From contig NZ_LQRT01000002.1 in assembly GCF_001632745.1 (NCBI RefSeq), positions 186,001 to 250,000 of the forward strand: a DNA stretch of 64,000 bases, given 5' to 3'. The DNA comes from Aquimarina aggregata (GTDB lineage: Bacteria; Bacteroidota; Bacteroidia; Flavobacteriales; Flavobacteriaceae). A program made the position numbers and the translations under genes. Positions 17,234-26,487 of this stretch are shown in pieces. The stretch's first letter is position 1, and every line of letters starts with the position of its first letter. The notes under the pieces were generated by a model. The model saw only the letters and a program-made list of their open reading frames with translations, did not search any database and had not been told where the DNA came from.

Positions 17234-18232
17234 ATGAATGCTAAACAACTAGAACTACTTAGTTCTTCTAAAATACTTGTGACCGGTGCTGCCGGTTTTA
17301 TTGGGTCTAATCTTTGTGAAGCACTTTTAGAAATTGGGAGTACTGTAGTAGGTTTTGATAATTTTGCTACTGGTCACAGAAAGAACATAGCAGATCTGCA
17401 AGGTAATTTTAGTTTTACCTTTTTAGAAGGTGATATTAGAAACTTGGATGATTGTTTAAATGCTTGTGATAATGTAGATTTTGTTTTACACCAAGCAGCA
17501 TTAGGATCAGTGCCAAGATCAATTAATGACCCTATTACTTCCAATGATGTAAACGTATGTGGATTTCTTAATATGTTAGTGGCTTCTAGAGATAAAGGAG
17601 TAAAACGTTTTATATATGCTGCTAGCTCTTCGACCTATGGCGATTCTAAGGCATTGCCTAAAGTAGAAGAAAAAATAGGAAAACCATTATCACCTTATGC
17701 CATAACGAAATATGTAAATGAGTTGTATGCAGATAATTTTAAAAAAACCTATGATCTAGATACTGTAGGACTGCGTTATTTTAATGTTTTTGGACGTAAA
17801 CAAGATCCAAATGGAGCATATGCAGCCGTAATTCCAAAGTTTGTTATGCAATTTATGAAATATGAATCTCCTATGATTAATGGCGATGGATCATTTTCAA
17901 GAGATTTTACATACATTGATAATGTTGTCCAAATGAACCTAAGAGCAATAGTTTCTGATAATTCAGAGGCGTTAAACAATGTTTATAATACTGCTTTTGG
18001 AGAGCGTACTACATTAAATGAGTTAACAACATTGTTAAAAGAATATTTGTCTGAGTATGATGCCGATATTGCAAATGTTGATGTAAAATTTGGACCCGAA
18101 CGTAAGGGAGATGTGCCACATTCATTGGCATCTGTTGATAAAGCAAAAAATCTTCTTGGTTATGCTCCTGAATTTGATATTAAATCAGGTTTAAAAGAAG
18201 CAGTAAAATGGTATTGGGAGAACCTTAAATAA
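17234..18232 (+). CDS. tviC: UDP-N-acetylhexosamine 4-epimerase (WbpP/TviC-type SDR)
   Basis: 332 aa extended short-chain dehydrogenase. The NAD motif GAAGFIG is at 18-24, the catalytic pair is Tyr155-x3-Lys159 (SPYAITKY), and the Ser/Thr site is in AASSSTYGDS. The block ALGSVPRSINDP and the C-terminal GPERKGDVPHSLA are characteristic of WbpP/TviC enzymes, which interconvert UDP-GlcNAc/GalNAc or their uronic acids. It is followed 33 nt later by a TviB-type dehydrogenase, so the pair probably supplies UDP-GalNAcA. First gene of the long rightward polysaccharide block. Confidence 0.85.
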   Translation: MNAKQLELLSSSKILVTGAAGFIGSNLCEALLEIGSTVVGFDNFATGHRKNIADLQGNFSFTFLEGDIRNLDDCLNACDNVDFVLHQAALGSVPRSINDPITSNDVNVCGFLNMLVASRDKGVKRFIYAASSSTYGDSKALPKVEEKIGKPLSPYAITKYVNELYADNFKKTYDLDTVGLRYFNVFGRKQDPNGAYAAVIPKFVMQFMKYESPMINGDGSFSRDFTYIDNVVQMNLRAIVSDNSEALNNVYNTAFGERTTLNELTTLLKEYLSEYDADIANVDVKFGPERKGDVPHSLASVDKAKNLLGYAPEFDIKSGLKEAVKWYWENLK

Positions 18233-18265
18233 TCTTTAAATTTCTTATAAAATAAATACGGTTAC

Positions 18266-19546
18266 ATGCAGGATATTAAAATTGCCATTATTGGATTAGG
18301 ATATGTAGGATTACCTCTAGCAAGATTGTTTGCAACTAAATACTCAGTAGTAGGATTCGATATAAATGAAAATAGAATTAACGAATTAAATTCTGGATTA
18401 GATGCGACATTAGAAGTAGAAAACGATGTATTAAAAAAAGTTTTGAAAACTTCAGCAAATGATACTATTGGTTTGTTTTGTTCTAATAATTTAGAAGATA
18501 TAAAAGATTGTAATTATTTTGTTGTTACAGTTCCTACTCCAGTAGATAAAAATAACAGGCCAGACCTTACACCATTATATAAATCTAGTGAAACTGTTGG
18601 GCAGGTTTTAAAAAAAGGAGATATTGTAATTTACGAATCTACAGTATATCCTGGGGTAACAGAAGAAGAATGTATACCTGTCCTAGAAAAAGTTAGTGGT
18701 TTGACTTTTAATAAAGATTTTTATGCAGGCTACTCTCCTGAACGAATTAATCCAGGAGATAAAAAACATACTGTAGAAAAAATTCTAAAGGTTACAGCGG
18801 GGTCAACACCAGAAATAGGAAAAAAAGTTGATGCATTATATGCTTCAGTTATTACGGCAGGTACCCATTTAGCACCTACTATAAAAGTAGCAGAAGCTGC
18901 CAAAGTAATAGAAAATTCACAAAGAGATATCAATATAGCATTTGTTAATGAGTTAGCTAAGATTTTTAATCTAATGGATATTGACACAAATGATGTCCTT
19001 GAAGCCGCTGGGACTAAGTGGAACTTTCTTCCTTTTAAGCCTGGTCTTGTAGGAGGTCATTGTATAGGTGTAGACCCATATTATTTAGCACAACGTGCTC
19101 AAGAATTTGGGTATCATCCAGAGATAATTCTAGCAGGAAGAAGATTAAACGATAGTATGGGGCAATATGTGTCTTCAGAGGTTATTAAATTGATGGTACA
19201 GCATGATATTAGAATTAAAGAAGCTAATGTGTTGGTTTTAGGAATCACTTTTAAAGAAAATTGTCCAGATGTTAGAAATACTAGGGCAGTAGATGTTATA
19301 GAGAATCTAAAAAGTTATGGTACAAATGTAACTGTCTTTGATCCATGGGCGAATCCAGAAGAGGTAAACCATGAATATAATCTTGATACCACAACCAAAT
19401 TGCCAAATAAAAAGTTCGATGCGGTTGTTTTAACGGTAGCACATAAAGAATTTTTAGATATTGACCTTCAAGAATTATTAGTACCTAATGGTGTTTTATA
19501 TGATGTAAAAGGAATTTTAGGAGAAGAGGTACACGGAAGATTATAA
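18266..19546 (+). CDS. tviB: Nucleotide-sugar 6-dehydrogenase (TviB/WbpO-type)
   Basis: 426 aa. NAD-binding GLGYVGLPLA is at 10-19, the central domain has the family segments ESTVYPGVTEEECIPVLE and GYSPERINPGDK, and the catalytic cysteine is Cys266 in GGHCIGVDPYYL. The C-terminal UDP-binding domain contains GITFKENCPDVRNTRA. Enzymes of this branch oxidise C6 of UDP-GlcNAc to UDP-GlcNAcA with two NAD. With the adjacent epimerase this gives the UDP-GlcNAcA/UDP-GalNAcA pathway, so an acidic sugar is expected in the polymer. UDP-Glc or UDP-ManNAc as substrate is not excluded. Confidence 0.88.
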   Translation: MQDIKIAIIGLGYVGLPLARLFATKYSVVGFDINENRINELNSGLDATLEVENDVLKKVLKTSANDTIGLFCSNNLEDIKDCNYFVVTVPTPVDKNNRPDLTPLYKSSETVGQVLKKGDIVIYESTVYPGVTEEECIPVLEKVSGLTFNKDFYAGYSPERINPGDKKHTVEKILKVTAGSTPEIGKKVDALYASVITAGTHLAPTIKVAEAAKVIENSQRDINIAFVNELAKIFNLMDIDTNDVLEAAGTKWNFLPFKPGLVGGHCIGVDPYYLAQRAQEFGYHPEIILAGRRLNDSMGQYVSSEVIKLMVQHDIRIKEANVLVLGITFKENCPDVRNTRAVDVIENLKSYGTNVTVFDPWANPEEVNHEYNLDTTTKLPNKKFDAVVLTVAHKEFLDIDLQELLVPNGVLYDVKGILGEEVHGRL

Positions 19547-19565
19547 ATAGACTCTTGTTTATTAA

Positions 19566-20696
19566 ATGAAAAAAGTTTTATTTTTTGTAGAAAGTCTTTC
19601 TGGAGGAGGAGCTGAAAAAGTTCTTACAGATCTCGTTGCTAATTTAGATGCATCTAAATATGATATAACCGTATGTTCTTTGGTCAATATAGGAGTGTAT
19701 AAGGACTACCTATCCAACATTTGTACATATAAAAGTGTTTTGGCTCCAGAAAGTAGTTATAAAACAACATTACAAAAAAAATGGTATGGTCTCAAATATA
19801 AACTTATAAGAAAACTACCTCCAAAAACTGCTTATTCCTATTGTTTTAAAGAAAAATTTGATATCGAAATAGCCTTTATAGAAGGTTTTGCTACCAAAAT
19901 TATTGCTGGTTCTTCAAATTCAAAATCAAAAAAAATAGCCTGGATTCATACAGATTTGCAGGTTAATAATTGGACAGAAACACAGTATAAAAATTTACAA
20001 GAAGAAAAAAATGCCTATCTCTGTTATGATCATATTGTGAGTGTAGCAGAGAGCGTACAGAAGGCATTCTCTGAAAAATTTAATATTACAAAAAAACTAA
20101 TTGTTAAATATAATCCTATAGATAGAGAGAGTATTATTGACAAGGCAAAAGAACAATCATTTAATGAAAATAATAATAAGGTAAGATTAATTACTGTAGG
20201 ACGTCTCGTACCGCAGAAAGGATATGATCGCTTGTTAGAAGTGATTTTTAAATTGAAATCTGATGGTTTAGATTTTGAATTGTGGATTGTAGGGGAGGGA
20301 CCAGAAAGGAAAATATTAGAAGATTATATCAAAGAATATAAGTTGCAAGATATTGTAAAACTAAAAGGATTTCAAAAGAATCCATACCCATTTATTAATA
20401 ATTCAGATGTATTTGTATGCTCTTCACGATCAGAAGGATTTAGTACCGTAGTAACAGAGGCATTGATTTTAGGAAAACCTGTTATTACCACAGATTGTTC
20501 TGGGATGAAAGAATTACTAGGAAATGATAATGAATATGGTATCATTACTGAAAATAATACCCAAAGTTTATATGTGGATTTAAAAAAAATACTTGAAGAT
20601 GAATCATTAAGAACACATTATGCCATAAAAAGTAAAGAAAGAAGTAAAGGTTTTAATATTAAAACTATGGTAAATAATATCGAAGAATTGTTATGA
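19566..20696 (+). CDS. Glycosyltransferase family 4 (tandem paralogue 1)
   Basis: 376 aa, GT-B fold. The acceptor-side N-terminus has SLSGGGAEKVL, and the C-terminal domain shows LITVGRLVPQKGYDRL and the donor-binding E-x7-E motif in SRSEGFSTVVTEAL. It is cytoplasmic or membrane-associated and adds a sugar to the lipid-linked repeat. The next gene is a close paralogue sharing long stretches (AFIEG..TKII.GS.N.KSKKIAW), so a local tandem duplication is likely. The stop overlaps the next start (ATGA). Confidence 0.92.
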   Translation: MKKVLFFVESLSGGGAEKVLTDLVANLDASKYDITVCSLVNIGVYKDYLSNICTYKSVLAPESSYKTTLQKKWYGLKYKLIRKLPPKTAYSYCFKEKFDIEIAFIEGFATKIIAGSSNSKSKKIAWIHTDLQVNNWTETQYKNLQEEKNAYLCYDHIVSVAESVQKAFSEKFNITKKLIVKYNPIDRESIIDKAKEQSFNENNNKVRLITVGRLVPQKGYDRLLEVIFKLKSDGLDFELWIVGEGPERKILEDYIKEYKLQDIVKLKGFQKNPYPFINNSDVFVCSSRSEGFSTVVTEALILGKPVITTDCSGMKELLGNDNEYGIITENNTQSLYVDLKKILEDESLRTHYAIKSKERSKGFNIKTMVNNIEELL

Positions 20697-21841
20697 GTTC
20701 AAAAATTAAGATAGTATTTATGATTAATAGCCTTTATGGAGGTGGAGCAGAAAAAGTACTCCAAACTTTATTAGGCAAATTAGATAAAGACAAATACGAT
20801 ATCACATTGTATAGTGTTTTAAATAATTCTTTTGATGCATCTATTTATCCTTCAGATGTAACGTATAGAACAATTTATCAAGGGTTTACTAAGAAGAATT
20901 TTTTAAATAAACTACTTTTTAAAATGCTTAATAAGTTTATTTCGTTTTCTTATCATAATTTTTCTCCTACTTTGTTTTATAAATGGTTTGTAAAAGGAAC
21001 TTATGACGTAGAAGTAGCTTTTATAGAGGGATACAGTACAAAAATAATTAGCGGATCTACCAATACTAAATCAAAAAAAATAGCTTGGGTACATATTGAT
21101 TTAGAAGCCAATCATTGGACAGATATTGCTTATAAAGATTTAAAACAAGAACAAATTTGTTATAAGAAATTTGATCATATAGTAAGCGTTTCCAAAAGTG
21201 TTCAAGATGCTTTTTCAAGAAAATTTGATATTACAGATAGACTTACGGTAAGATATAATCCTGTTGATCAAAAAAAGATTATAAATAAATCCAAAGAAAA
21301 AATTTCTCTTCCAGAAAAAGAAATTTTACGATTGGTCACAGTAGGAAGACTTGAGGATCAAAAAGGATATGATCGTTTATTAAGTATCGTTAACCGCCTT
21401 AATAATGAAGGGTATAAATTTGAACTTTGGATATTAGGAGAAGGAGCGCAAAGAGAGCTATTAGAAACATATATTCAAAAACATAATTTAGATAGTATTG
21501 TAACGCTTCATGGATTTCAATCAAACCCATATGCCTTTATTAAAGCTTCAGATATGTTTATTTGTTCTTCTCGTTCAGAAGGTTTTAGTACTGTAGTAAC
21601 AGAAGCTCTTATTTTAGAAAAACCTATACTAGCAACCAATTGTTCAGGAATGAGTGAATTGCTAGGGGATAATGTGTATGGATTAATTACCGAAAATAAT
21701 GAAGAGGCTTTGTATTCTGGATTGAAGAAAATTTTGGACGATCAATCACTTATCGAGTTTTATAAAGAGAAAAGTATAAAGCGTAGTAAAGATTTTGATA
21801 TCGAAGAAACTATTCATCAAATAAAAACTTTATGGGAATGA
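20693..21841 (+). CDS. Glycosyltransferase family 4 (tandem paralogue 2)
   Basis: 382 aa and closely related to the preceding gene throughout, including SLYGGGAEKVL, VTVGRLEDQKGYDRLL and SRSEGFSTVVTEAL. The ATGA overlaps at both its start (20693) and its end (21838-21841) indicate translational coupling. The variable N-terminal part (residues about 45-90) differs most from its neighbour, as expected if the two paralogues recognise different acceptors. The sugar donor cannot be predicted. Confidence 0.92.
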   Translation: MSSKIKIVFMINSLYGGGAEKVLQTLLGKLDKDKYDITLYSVLNNSFDASIYPSDVTYRTIYQGFTKKNFLNKLLFKMLNKFISFSYHNFSPTLFYKWFVKGTYDVEVAFIEGYSTKIISGSTNTKSKKIAWVHIDLEANHWTDIAYKDLKQEQICYKKFDHIVSVSKSVQDAFSRKFDITDRLTVRYNPVDQKKIINKSKEKISLPEKEILRLVTVGRLEDQKGYDRLLSIVNRLNNEGYKFELWILGEGAQRELLETYIQKHNLDSIVTLHGFQSNPYAFIKASDMFICSSRSEGFSTVVTEALILEKPILATNCSGMSELLGDNVYGLITENNEEALYSGLKKILDDQSLIEFYKEKSIKRSKDFDIEETIHQIKTLWE

Positions 21842-22845
21842 GTACTCAGGAGCTTCCTTTAATAAGTGTAATTGTACCGATATACAATTCAGAAAAATAT
21901 CTGGATAGATGTATAGATTCTATATGTAATCAATCATATCACAACTTAGAAGTAATTTTAGTGAATGATGGTTCAAAAGATAAGAGTTTATCTATCTGTG
22001 AGAATTTCGCAAAAAAAGACTCTCGGATTCAAATCATAGATATACCTAATGGAGGTGTTTCTAATGCCAGAAACACTGGACTTAAAGCTGCAAAAGGAGA
22101 ATTTATTCAATTCTTGGATAGTGATGATTTTATGACTCCCAAATATATAGAGGTACTATATAATTGCATAAAAAAGGAAGATGATGTTGACTTTGTAATC
22201 TGTGGAATAAAATCTTTAAATAATGAATTACAAGAATTAGGTTATGAAGAAGCAGGAAATCATATAATTGATTTAAAGCACCCTGATGAAGATGTGTTTT
22301 TTCAATTATTTGATAAGTTCTTGATGTTTGGACCTGTGAATAAGTTATTTAAAAGAGAGCTTTTACTTGAAAATGATATACTCTTTGATATCTCACTCTC
22401 ATATGGTGAAGACTTATTATTCAATTTAGAATATTTAAGGTTAATATCTAAGGTGGTTATTACAAATGAAGTATATTGGTGTTATATTCAAGATAATACT
22501 AACTCGTTATCAAGTAAAAGATTAGACGATAAATTTCAAATTGTAGAAAGATTACATGCTGAAATTTTAACTTTTTTAAAGACAAAACAAATGGATAGTC
22601 TTCGTTTTAAAGCATTACTGCATCAAAGAATGTTTGATTGTGGTTATAATGACTTTGCTGCGATCCCTCGAGATTCATCTTTAAGTTTTAGCGAAAAGAA
22701 AAGTAAATTAAAAAAATTATTAAATTCCCCCTCTTTAGTAGAAAGTTACACTTTTATTGAACCAAAAAAATATGCAAACTGGATAGTTTTTTTAATGAAA
22801 CATAAATTATCCTTGCCTTATTTATTTATTACAAAATTATTATAG
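21838..22845 (+). CDS. Glycosyltransferase family 2
   Basis: 335 aa from the chosen start. GT-A fold: VSVIVP-type ISVIVPIYNSEKYL, the nucleotide-binding ILVNDGSKDKS and the metal-binding LDSDDFM motif are all seen. The C-terminal half is helical with a basic, hydrophobic end that may associate with the membrane. Two starts are possible; I prefer the ATG at 21838, which overlaps the upstream TGA as ATGA, over the ATG six bases earlier. It adds one sugar of the repeat unit; donor unknown. Confidence 0.92.
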   Translation: MSTQELPLISVIVPIYNSEKYLDRCIDSICNQSYHNLEVILVNDGSKDKSLSICENFAKKDSRIQIIDIPNGGVSNARNTGLKAAKGEFIQFLDSDDFMTPKYIEVLYNCIKKEDDVDFVICGIKSLNNELQELGYEEAGNHIIDLKHPDEDVFFQLFDKFLMFGPVNKLFKRELLLENDILFDISLSYGEDLLFNLEYLRLISKVVITNEVYWCYIQDNTNSLSSKRLDDKFQIVERLHAEILTFLKTKQMDSLRFKALLHQRMFDCGYNDFAAIPRDSSLSFSEKKSKLKKLLNSPSLVESYTFIEPKKYANWIVFLMKHKLSLPYLFITKLL

Positions 22846-22880
22846 ATAAAAAATAAAGACGATCAATTAAACAACTTATT

Positions 22881-24074
22881 ATGAACAAGCTTATTATGTA
22901 CCCACATGGAGGGAGTGGTAACCACGGATGTGAGGCTATTGTAAGATCTACCCTAAACATAATGTCAGAGGCCATGCCAAATACTTTTAAAGAGAATATT
23001 TTATTCTCAAGAAGAAAGTATGAAGATGAAAGTGCAGGTCTTGATAAAGAATGTAAAATAATGGAGGAACTTGTTCCTTTAAACTCGAAATTTTCTTCGG
23101 ACTATATTATCGGTACATTTAAAAGACAACTATTAGGAGATAAAGACTACTTTGATAGAGTAGCGTACCGAAATGTTTTTAAAAATGCAGGCCCAAATAC
23201 ACTTGCATTATCTATTGGGGGTGATAATTATTGTTACGGTTCTCCAGAGCATATTTATTTTATGAATAATCATATTCGTGAAAACGGCGCAAATACTATT
23301 TTATGGGGTTGTTCAATAGAGCCTGATGCTATGGATGAGCGAATGGTTAATGATCTAAAACAATACAAATTTGTATATGCAAGAGAGACTATTACCTATA
23401 ATGCATTATTAGATAAAGGAGTAACAGGAGCAAGACTTTGCCCAGATCCAGCATTTTTGTTAGAAACTCAAAAAATGGATCTTCCAAAAGGTTTTCAAGA
23501 AGGAAATACCATAGGAATTAATTTGAGTCCTTTAATTACGAAATACGAAACTAAAGGTGGAGCTGCATTCGAAAATTACACTGAGCTTGTCAATTATTTA
23601 ATAAATGAAACAGATCATCAAATAGCGCTTATTCCTCATGTAATGTGGGATCATAATGATGATAGAATTCCGTTAAAAAGACTGTATGATAAATTCAAAG
23701 ATTCAGGTCGATTGGTTTTTGTCGCGGAAGACGATAGTTTAAACTCGATGCAACTTAAGTATGTGATTTCTAAATGTAACATTCTTATTACAGCAAGAAC
23801 ACATGCATCTATTGCAGCATACTCTCAATGTGTTCCTACATTAGTGGTTGGATATTCTGTTAAAGCTAGAGGTATTGCACATGATTTATTTGGAACCCAA
23901 GAAGGATATGTTTTTCCGGTACAGTCATTAAAAGAAAAGGACGATCTGATTAAACAGTTCAAATCTTTTGCTGTAAGAGAAAATGATGTTAGAGAACATT
24001 TAATTAAAATGATGCCAGAATATAAAGGTAGAGTAGTACCTGCGGCAAGAGAAATAGCAGACCTTATCAAATAA
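22881..24074 (+). CDS. Polysaccharide pyruvyl transferase family protein
   Basis: 397 aa with the PF04230 pattern: an early GGSGNHGCEAI loop, SIGGDNYCYG, CSIEPD, YARETITYNALL, CPDPAFLL, GINLSPL, and the C-terminal ITARTHASIAAYSQCVPTLVVGYSVKARGIA. The family moves pyruvate from phosphoenolpyruvate onto a sugar as a ketal, adding negative charge. It lies between a GT2 gene and an MBOAT/SGNH pair, so pyruvylation and acylation are probably successive decorations. Some members of the family have other roles, hence moderate certainty about the reaction. Confidence 0.85.
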   Translation: MNKLIMYPHGGSGNHGCEAIVRSTLNIMSEAMPNTFKENILFSRRKYEDESAGLDKECKIMEELVPLNSKFSSDYIIGTFKRQLLGDKDYFDRVAYRNVFKNAGPNTLALSIGGDNYCYGSPEHIYFMNNHIRENGANTILWGCSIEPDAMDERMVNDLKQYKFVYARETITYNALLDKGVTGARLCPDPAFLLETQKMDLPKGFQEGNTIGINLSPLITKYETKGGAAFENYTELVNYLINETDHQIALIPHVMWDHNDDRIPLKRLYDKFKDSGRLVFVAEDDSLNSMQLKYVISKCNILITARTHASIAAYSQCVPTLVVGYSVKARGIAHDLFGTQEGYVFPVQSLKEKDDLIKQFKSFAVRENDVREHLIKMMPEYKGRVVPAAREIADLIK

Positions 24075-24089
24075 TGTTATAGCTCATTT

Positions 24090-25538
24090 ATGTTATTTAA
24101 CTCTATAGATTTTTTCATTTTTTTGATAATTTCCTTTGCGTTATATTGGGGGATTTTTGTTAAAAAAATAGCATCTCAGAATATATATCTTTTGGTCATT
24201 AGCTATGTTTTTTATGGCTGGTGGGATTGGCGATTTCTGTTTCTTATAGCATTTAGTTCTTTTATAGATTATACCAGTGGATTAAAAATATCTAGAAGTA
24301 CTTCTCAAAAGGAAAAAAAGAGATGGTTGGGCCTAAGTTTATTGGTCAACCTTGGTTTTTTAGGATTCTTTAAATACTTTAATTTCTTTGCAGATTCATT
24401 CTCAGAAGCATTTAACAGTATAGGATATCAATTTGATACATTAACTCTGGATATTATACTGCCTGTAGGTATATCTTTTTATACATTTCAGACAATGAGT
24501 TATTCGATAGATGTTTACAGAGGAAAGTTAGAGCCTTGTAAAGACCCTGTCATGTTTTTTGCGTTTGTAAGTTTTTTTCCACAATTAGTAGCTGGTCCGA
24601 TTGAGAGAGCAACTAATTTACTTCCACAGTTTTATGAAAAAAGAAGATTTGACTATAATAAAGCCATTTCAGGGTTAAAACTAATTCTTTGGGGATTGTT
24701 TAAAAAAGTAGTAATCGCAGACTACTGTTCTATTGTTGTTAATAGTGTTTTTGAGAACTATCAAGATGTATCTTCTAGTGCTTTAATTTTAGGAGCTGTA
24801 TGTTTTGCATTCCAGATTTATGGAGATTTTTCAGGCTACTCGGATATTGCTATTGGTACCGCTAGGTTGTTTGGGTTTGATTTAATGACCAATTTTAAAA
24901 TGCCATATTTTGCGAGAGATATTGCAGAATTCTGGAGAAAATGGCATATATCTTTATCTACATGGTTTAGAGATTATCTTTACATACCACTTGGAGGAAG
25001 TAAATTTGGGAAATGGATTACACTTCGAAATATAGCAGCTATATTTCTGGTAAGTGGCTTTTGGCATGGTGCTAACTGGACTTTCATTGTATGGGGAGCT
25101 ATTCATGCAGTGCTTTATATACCATTGTTTTTGTTTAACCTAAACAGAAATAACCTTGATGACCAAACAGGGTTACTGCCCTCTTTTAAGAATATGTTTT
25201 CTATGGCGTATACGTTTGTTAGTGTTACCATAGCTTGGGTGTTTTTTAGAGCAGAAACTGTAGGTAGTGCCTTTGAGTATATAGGATATATGTTTACAAA
25301 ATCATTTGGTGAAATAGGTGTTGTGGGAGAAGCAACATACAATATGTGGTTTATCTGGATAGGACTTTTAATTGGATTAGAGTGGTTAAGTAAAAATGAT
25401 CAAAATCCGTTTTTACTAATTAAAAAATATAAAGTTGCACTGCCAATACGGTATGTGATTTATATACTATTCATCATTTTGGTATTTACAAAGTATATGG
25501 AAAATCAACAAACAGAATTTATTTATTTTCAGTTTTAA
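24090..25538 (+). CDS. MBOAT acyltransferase with C-terminal FIYFQF acyl-shuttle (pair 1)
   Basis: 482 aa polytopic protein of the AlgI/DltB family. The conserved WRKWHISLSTWFRDYLYIPLGG block and the catalytic-type His326 in SGFWHGANWTF are present. The C-terminus ends exactly FIYFQF, with Tyr479 in the position of the extracytoplasmic acyl-carrying tyrosine described for MBOAT cell-envelope acylation systems. It should take an acyl group from a cytosolic thioester and pass it to an external transferase. The SGNH-type partner starts 1 nt after its stop. The acyl group is unknown; acetyl is the default for AlgI-like proteins. Confidence 0.92.
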   Translation: MLFNSIDFFIFLIISFALYWGIFVKKIASQNIYLLVISYVFYGWWDWRFLFLIAFSSFIDYTSGLKISRSTSQKEKKRWLGLSLLVNLGFLGFFKYFNFFADSFSEAFNSIGYQFDTLTLDIILPVGISFYTFQTMSYSIDVYRGKLEPCKDPVMFFAFVSFFPQLVAGPIERATNLLPQFYEKRRFDYNKAISGLKLILWGLFKKVVIADYCSIVVNSVFENYQDVSSSALILGAVCFAFQIYGDFSGYSDIAIGTARLFGFDLMTNFKMPYFARDIAEFWRKWHISLSTWFRDYLYIPLGGSKFGKWITLRNIAAIFLVSGFWHGANWTFIVWGAIHAVLYIPLFLFNLNRNNLDDQTGLLPSFKNMFSMAYTFVSVTIAWVFFRAETVGSAFEYIGYMFTKSFGEIGVVGEATYNMWFIWIGLLIGLEWLSKNDQNPFLLIKKYKVALPIRYVIYILFIILVFTKYMENQQTEFIYFQF

Positions 25539-25539
25539 T

Positions 25540-26472
25540 ATGAAGTTGTTTTTAAAAAAAATAGCAGTTTTTGCCTTATATACCGGTGTATTTATTATCG
25601 TTATATCACTAGCTAATGGCTATATCCTTAAAAAGGCTGTTAAAAAAGCAATTAATTTAAGTACTACTGAAACTTTAATTTTGGGAGATTCTCATCTAGA
25701 AGTTGCTTTAGATCCTAACAAGTTTAATAATGCTTACAATATTGCCAATTCATCAGAACCCTATAGCTTAACATATTATAAACTAAAGTATTTATTAGAA
25801 AATAAGAATAATATAAAAGACGTTTTATTAGGTTTTTCATATCATAATTTTCAAGTTGGACAAGATAGCATTACTCTAGATGCTAGTAATACTAATTATA
25901 CAACTTTTGTAACACGTTATGCGCTTTTTGAAATAGATGACACTCCTTCTCAAGATTTTGAAACATCAGAGTTTTATACCTATAATTTTTTAGTTTGGAA
26001 ATTAGGGTTTCCGAGCTTTAAAACGATGAAACTTAATCTTAAATATCTTCGAGGGAAAATTAGTATTCATGACCTACCTTTTGTGGGTAGCTACAAAAGG
26101 TATGGTAGAATCACGGCAAAGGAGAATGATATAATTATTAAGAATGCTTGTATGAAGTATGGAAGACAAGAAAAAAACTCTAAGGTACAAACTGCTTATC
26201 TTTTTAAAATAAAAGATATGCTTTCTAAAAGAAATATTAAGCTACATCTGATAGCCTCTCCTTTAGAAACAAATTACAAGAATTGTGTTAATACTAAAAT
26301 GCTTAACGAATTCGAAGGCTTAAAAAAAGAGTTAGTACAACATCAAGTTTTGGTATATGATTATACAGAATTAGCACTTGATAAAAACTATTATAAAGAC
26401 CCCCATCATTTAAGTGGTATTGGATCTGATTATTTTTCGGATTTAATATCAAAAGAAATATTTGGAAAATAG
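25540..26472 (+). CDS. SGNH-like acyltransferase partner of MBOAT (pair 1)
   Basis: 310 aa. One N-terminal membrane anchor (about residues 8-30) is followed by an extracytoplasmic SGNH-type domain. The nucleophile block is LILGDSHLEV with Ser51, and the Asp/His pair sits near the C-terminus in KDPHHLSG (Asp287, His290). Such proteins (AlgX/DltD-like) receive the acyl group from the MBOAT tyrosine and place it on the polymer. It begins 1 nt after the MBOAT stop. Overall similarity to named families is low, so the call rests on motifs and context. Confidence 0.78.
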   Translation: MKLFLKKIAVFALYTGVFIIVISLANGYILKKAVKKAINLSTTETLILGDSHLEVALDPNKFNNAYNIANSSEPYSLTYYKLKYLLENKNNIKDVLLGFSYHNFQVGQDSITLDASNTNYTTFVTRYALFEIDDTPSQDFETSEFYTYNFLVWKLGFPSFKTMKLNLKYLRGKISIHDLPFVGSYKRYGRITAKENDIIIKNACMKYGRQEKNSKVQTAYLFKIKDMLSKRNIKLHLIASPLETNYKNCVNTKMLNEFEGLKKELVQHQVLVYDYTELALDKNYYKDPHHLSGIGSDYFSDLISKEIFGK

Positions 26473-26487
26473 ATTAAAGAATAATTA

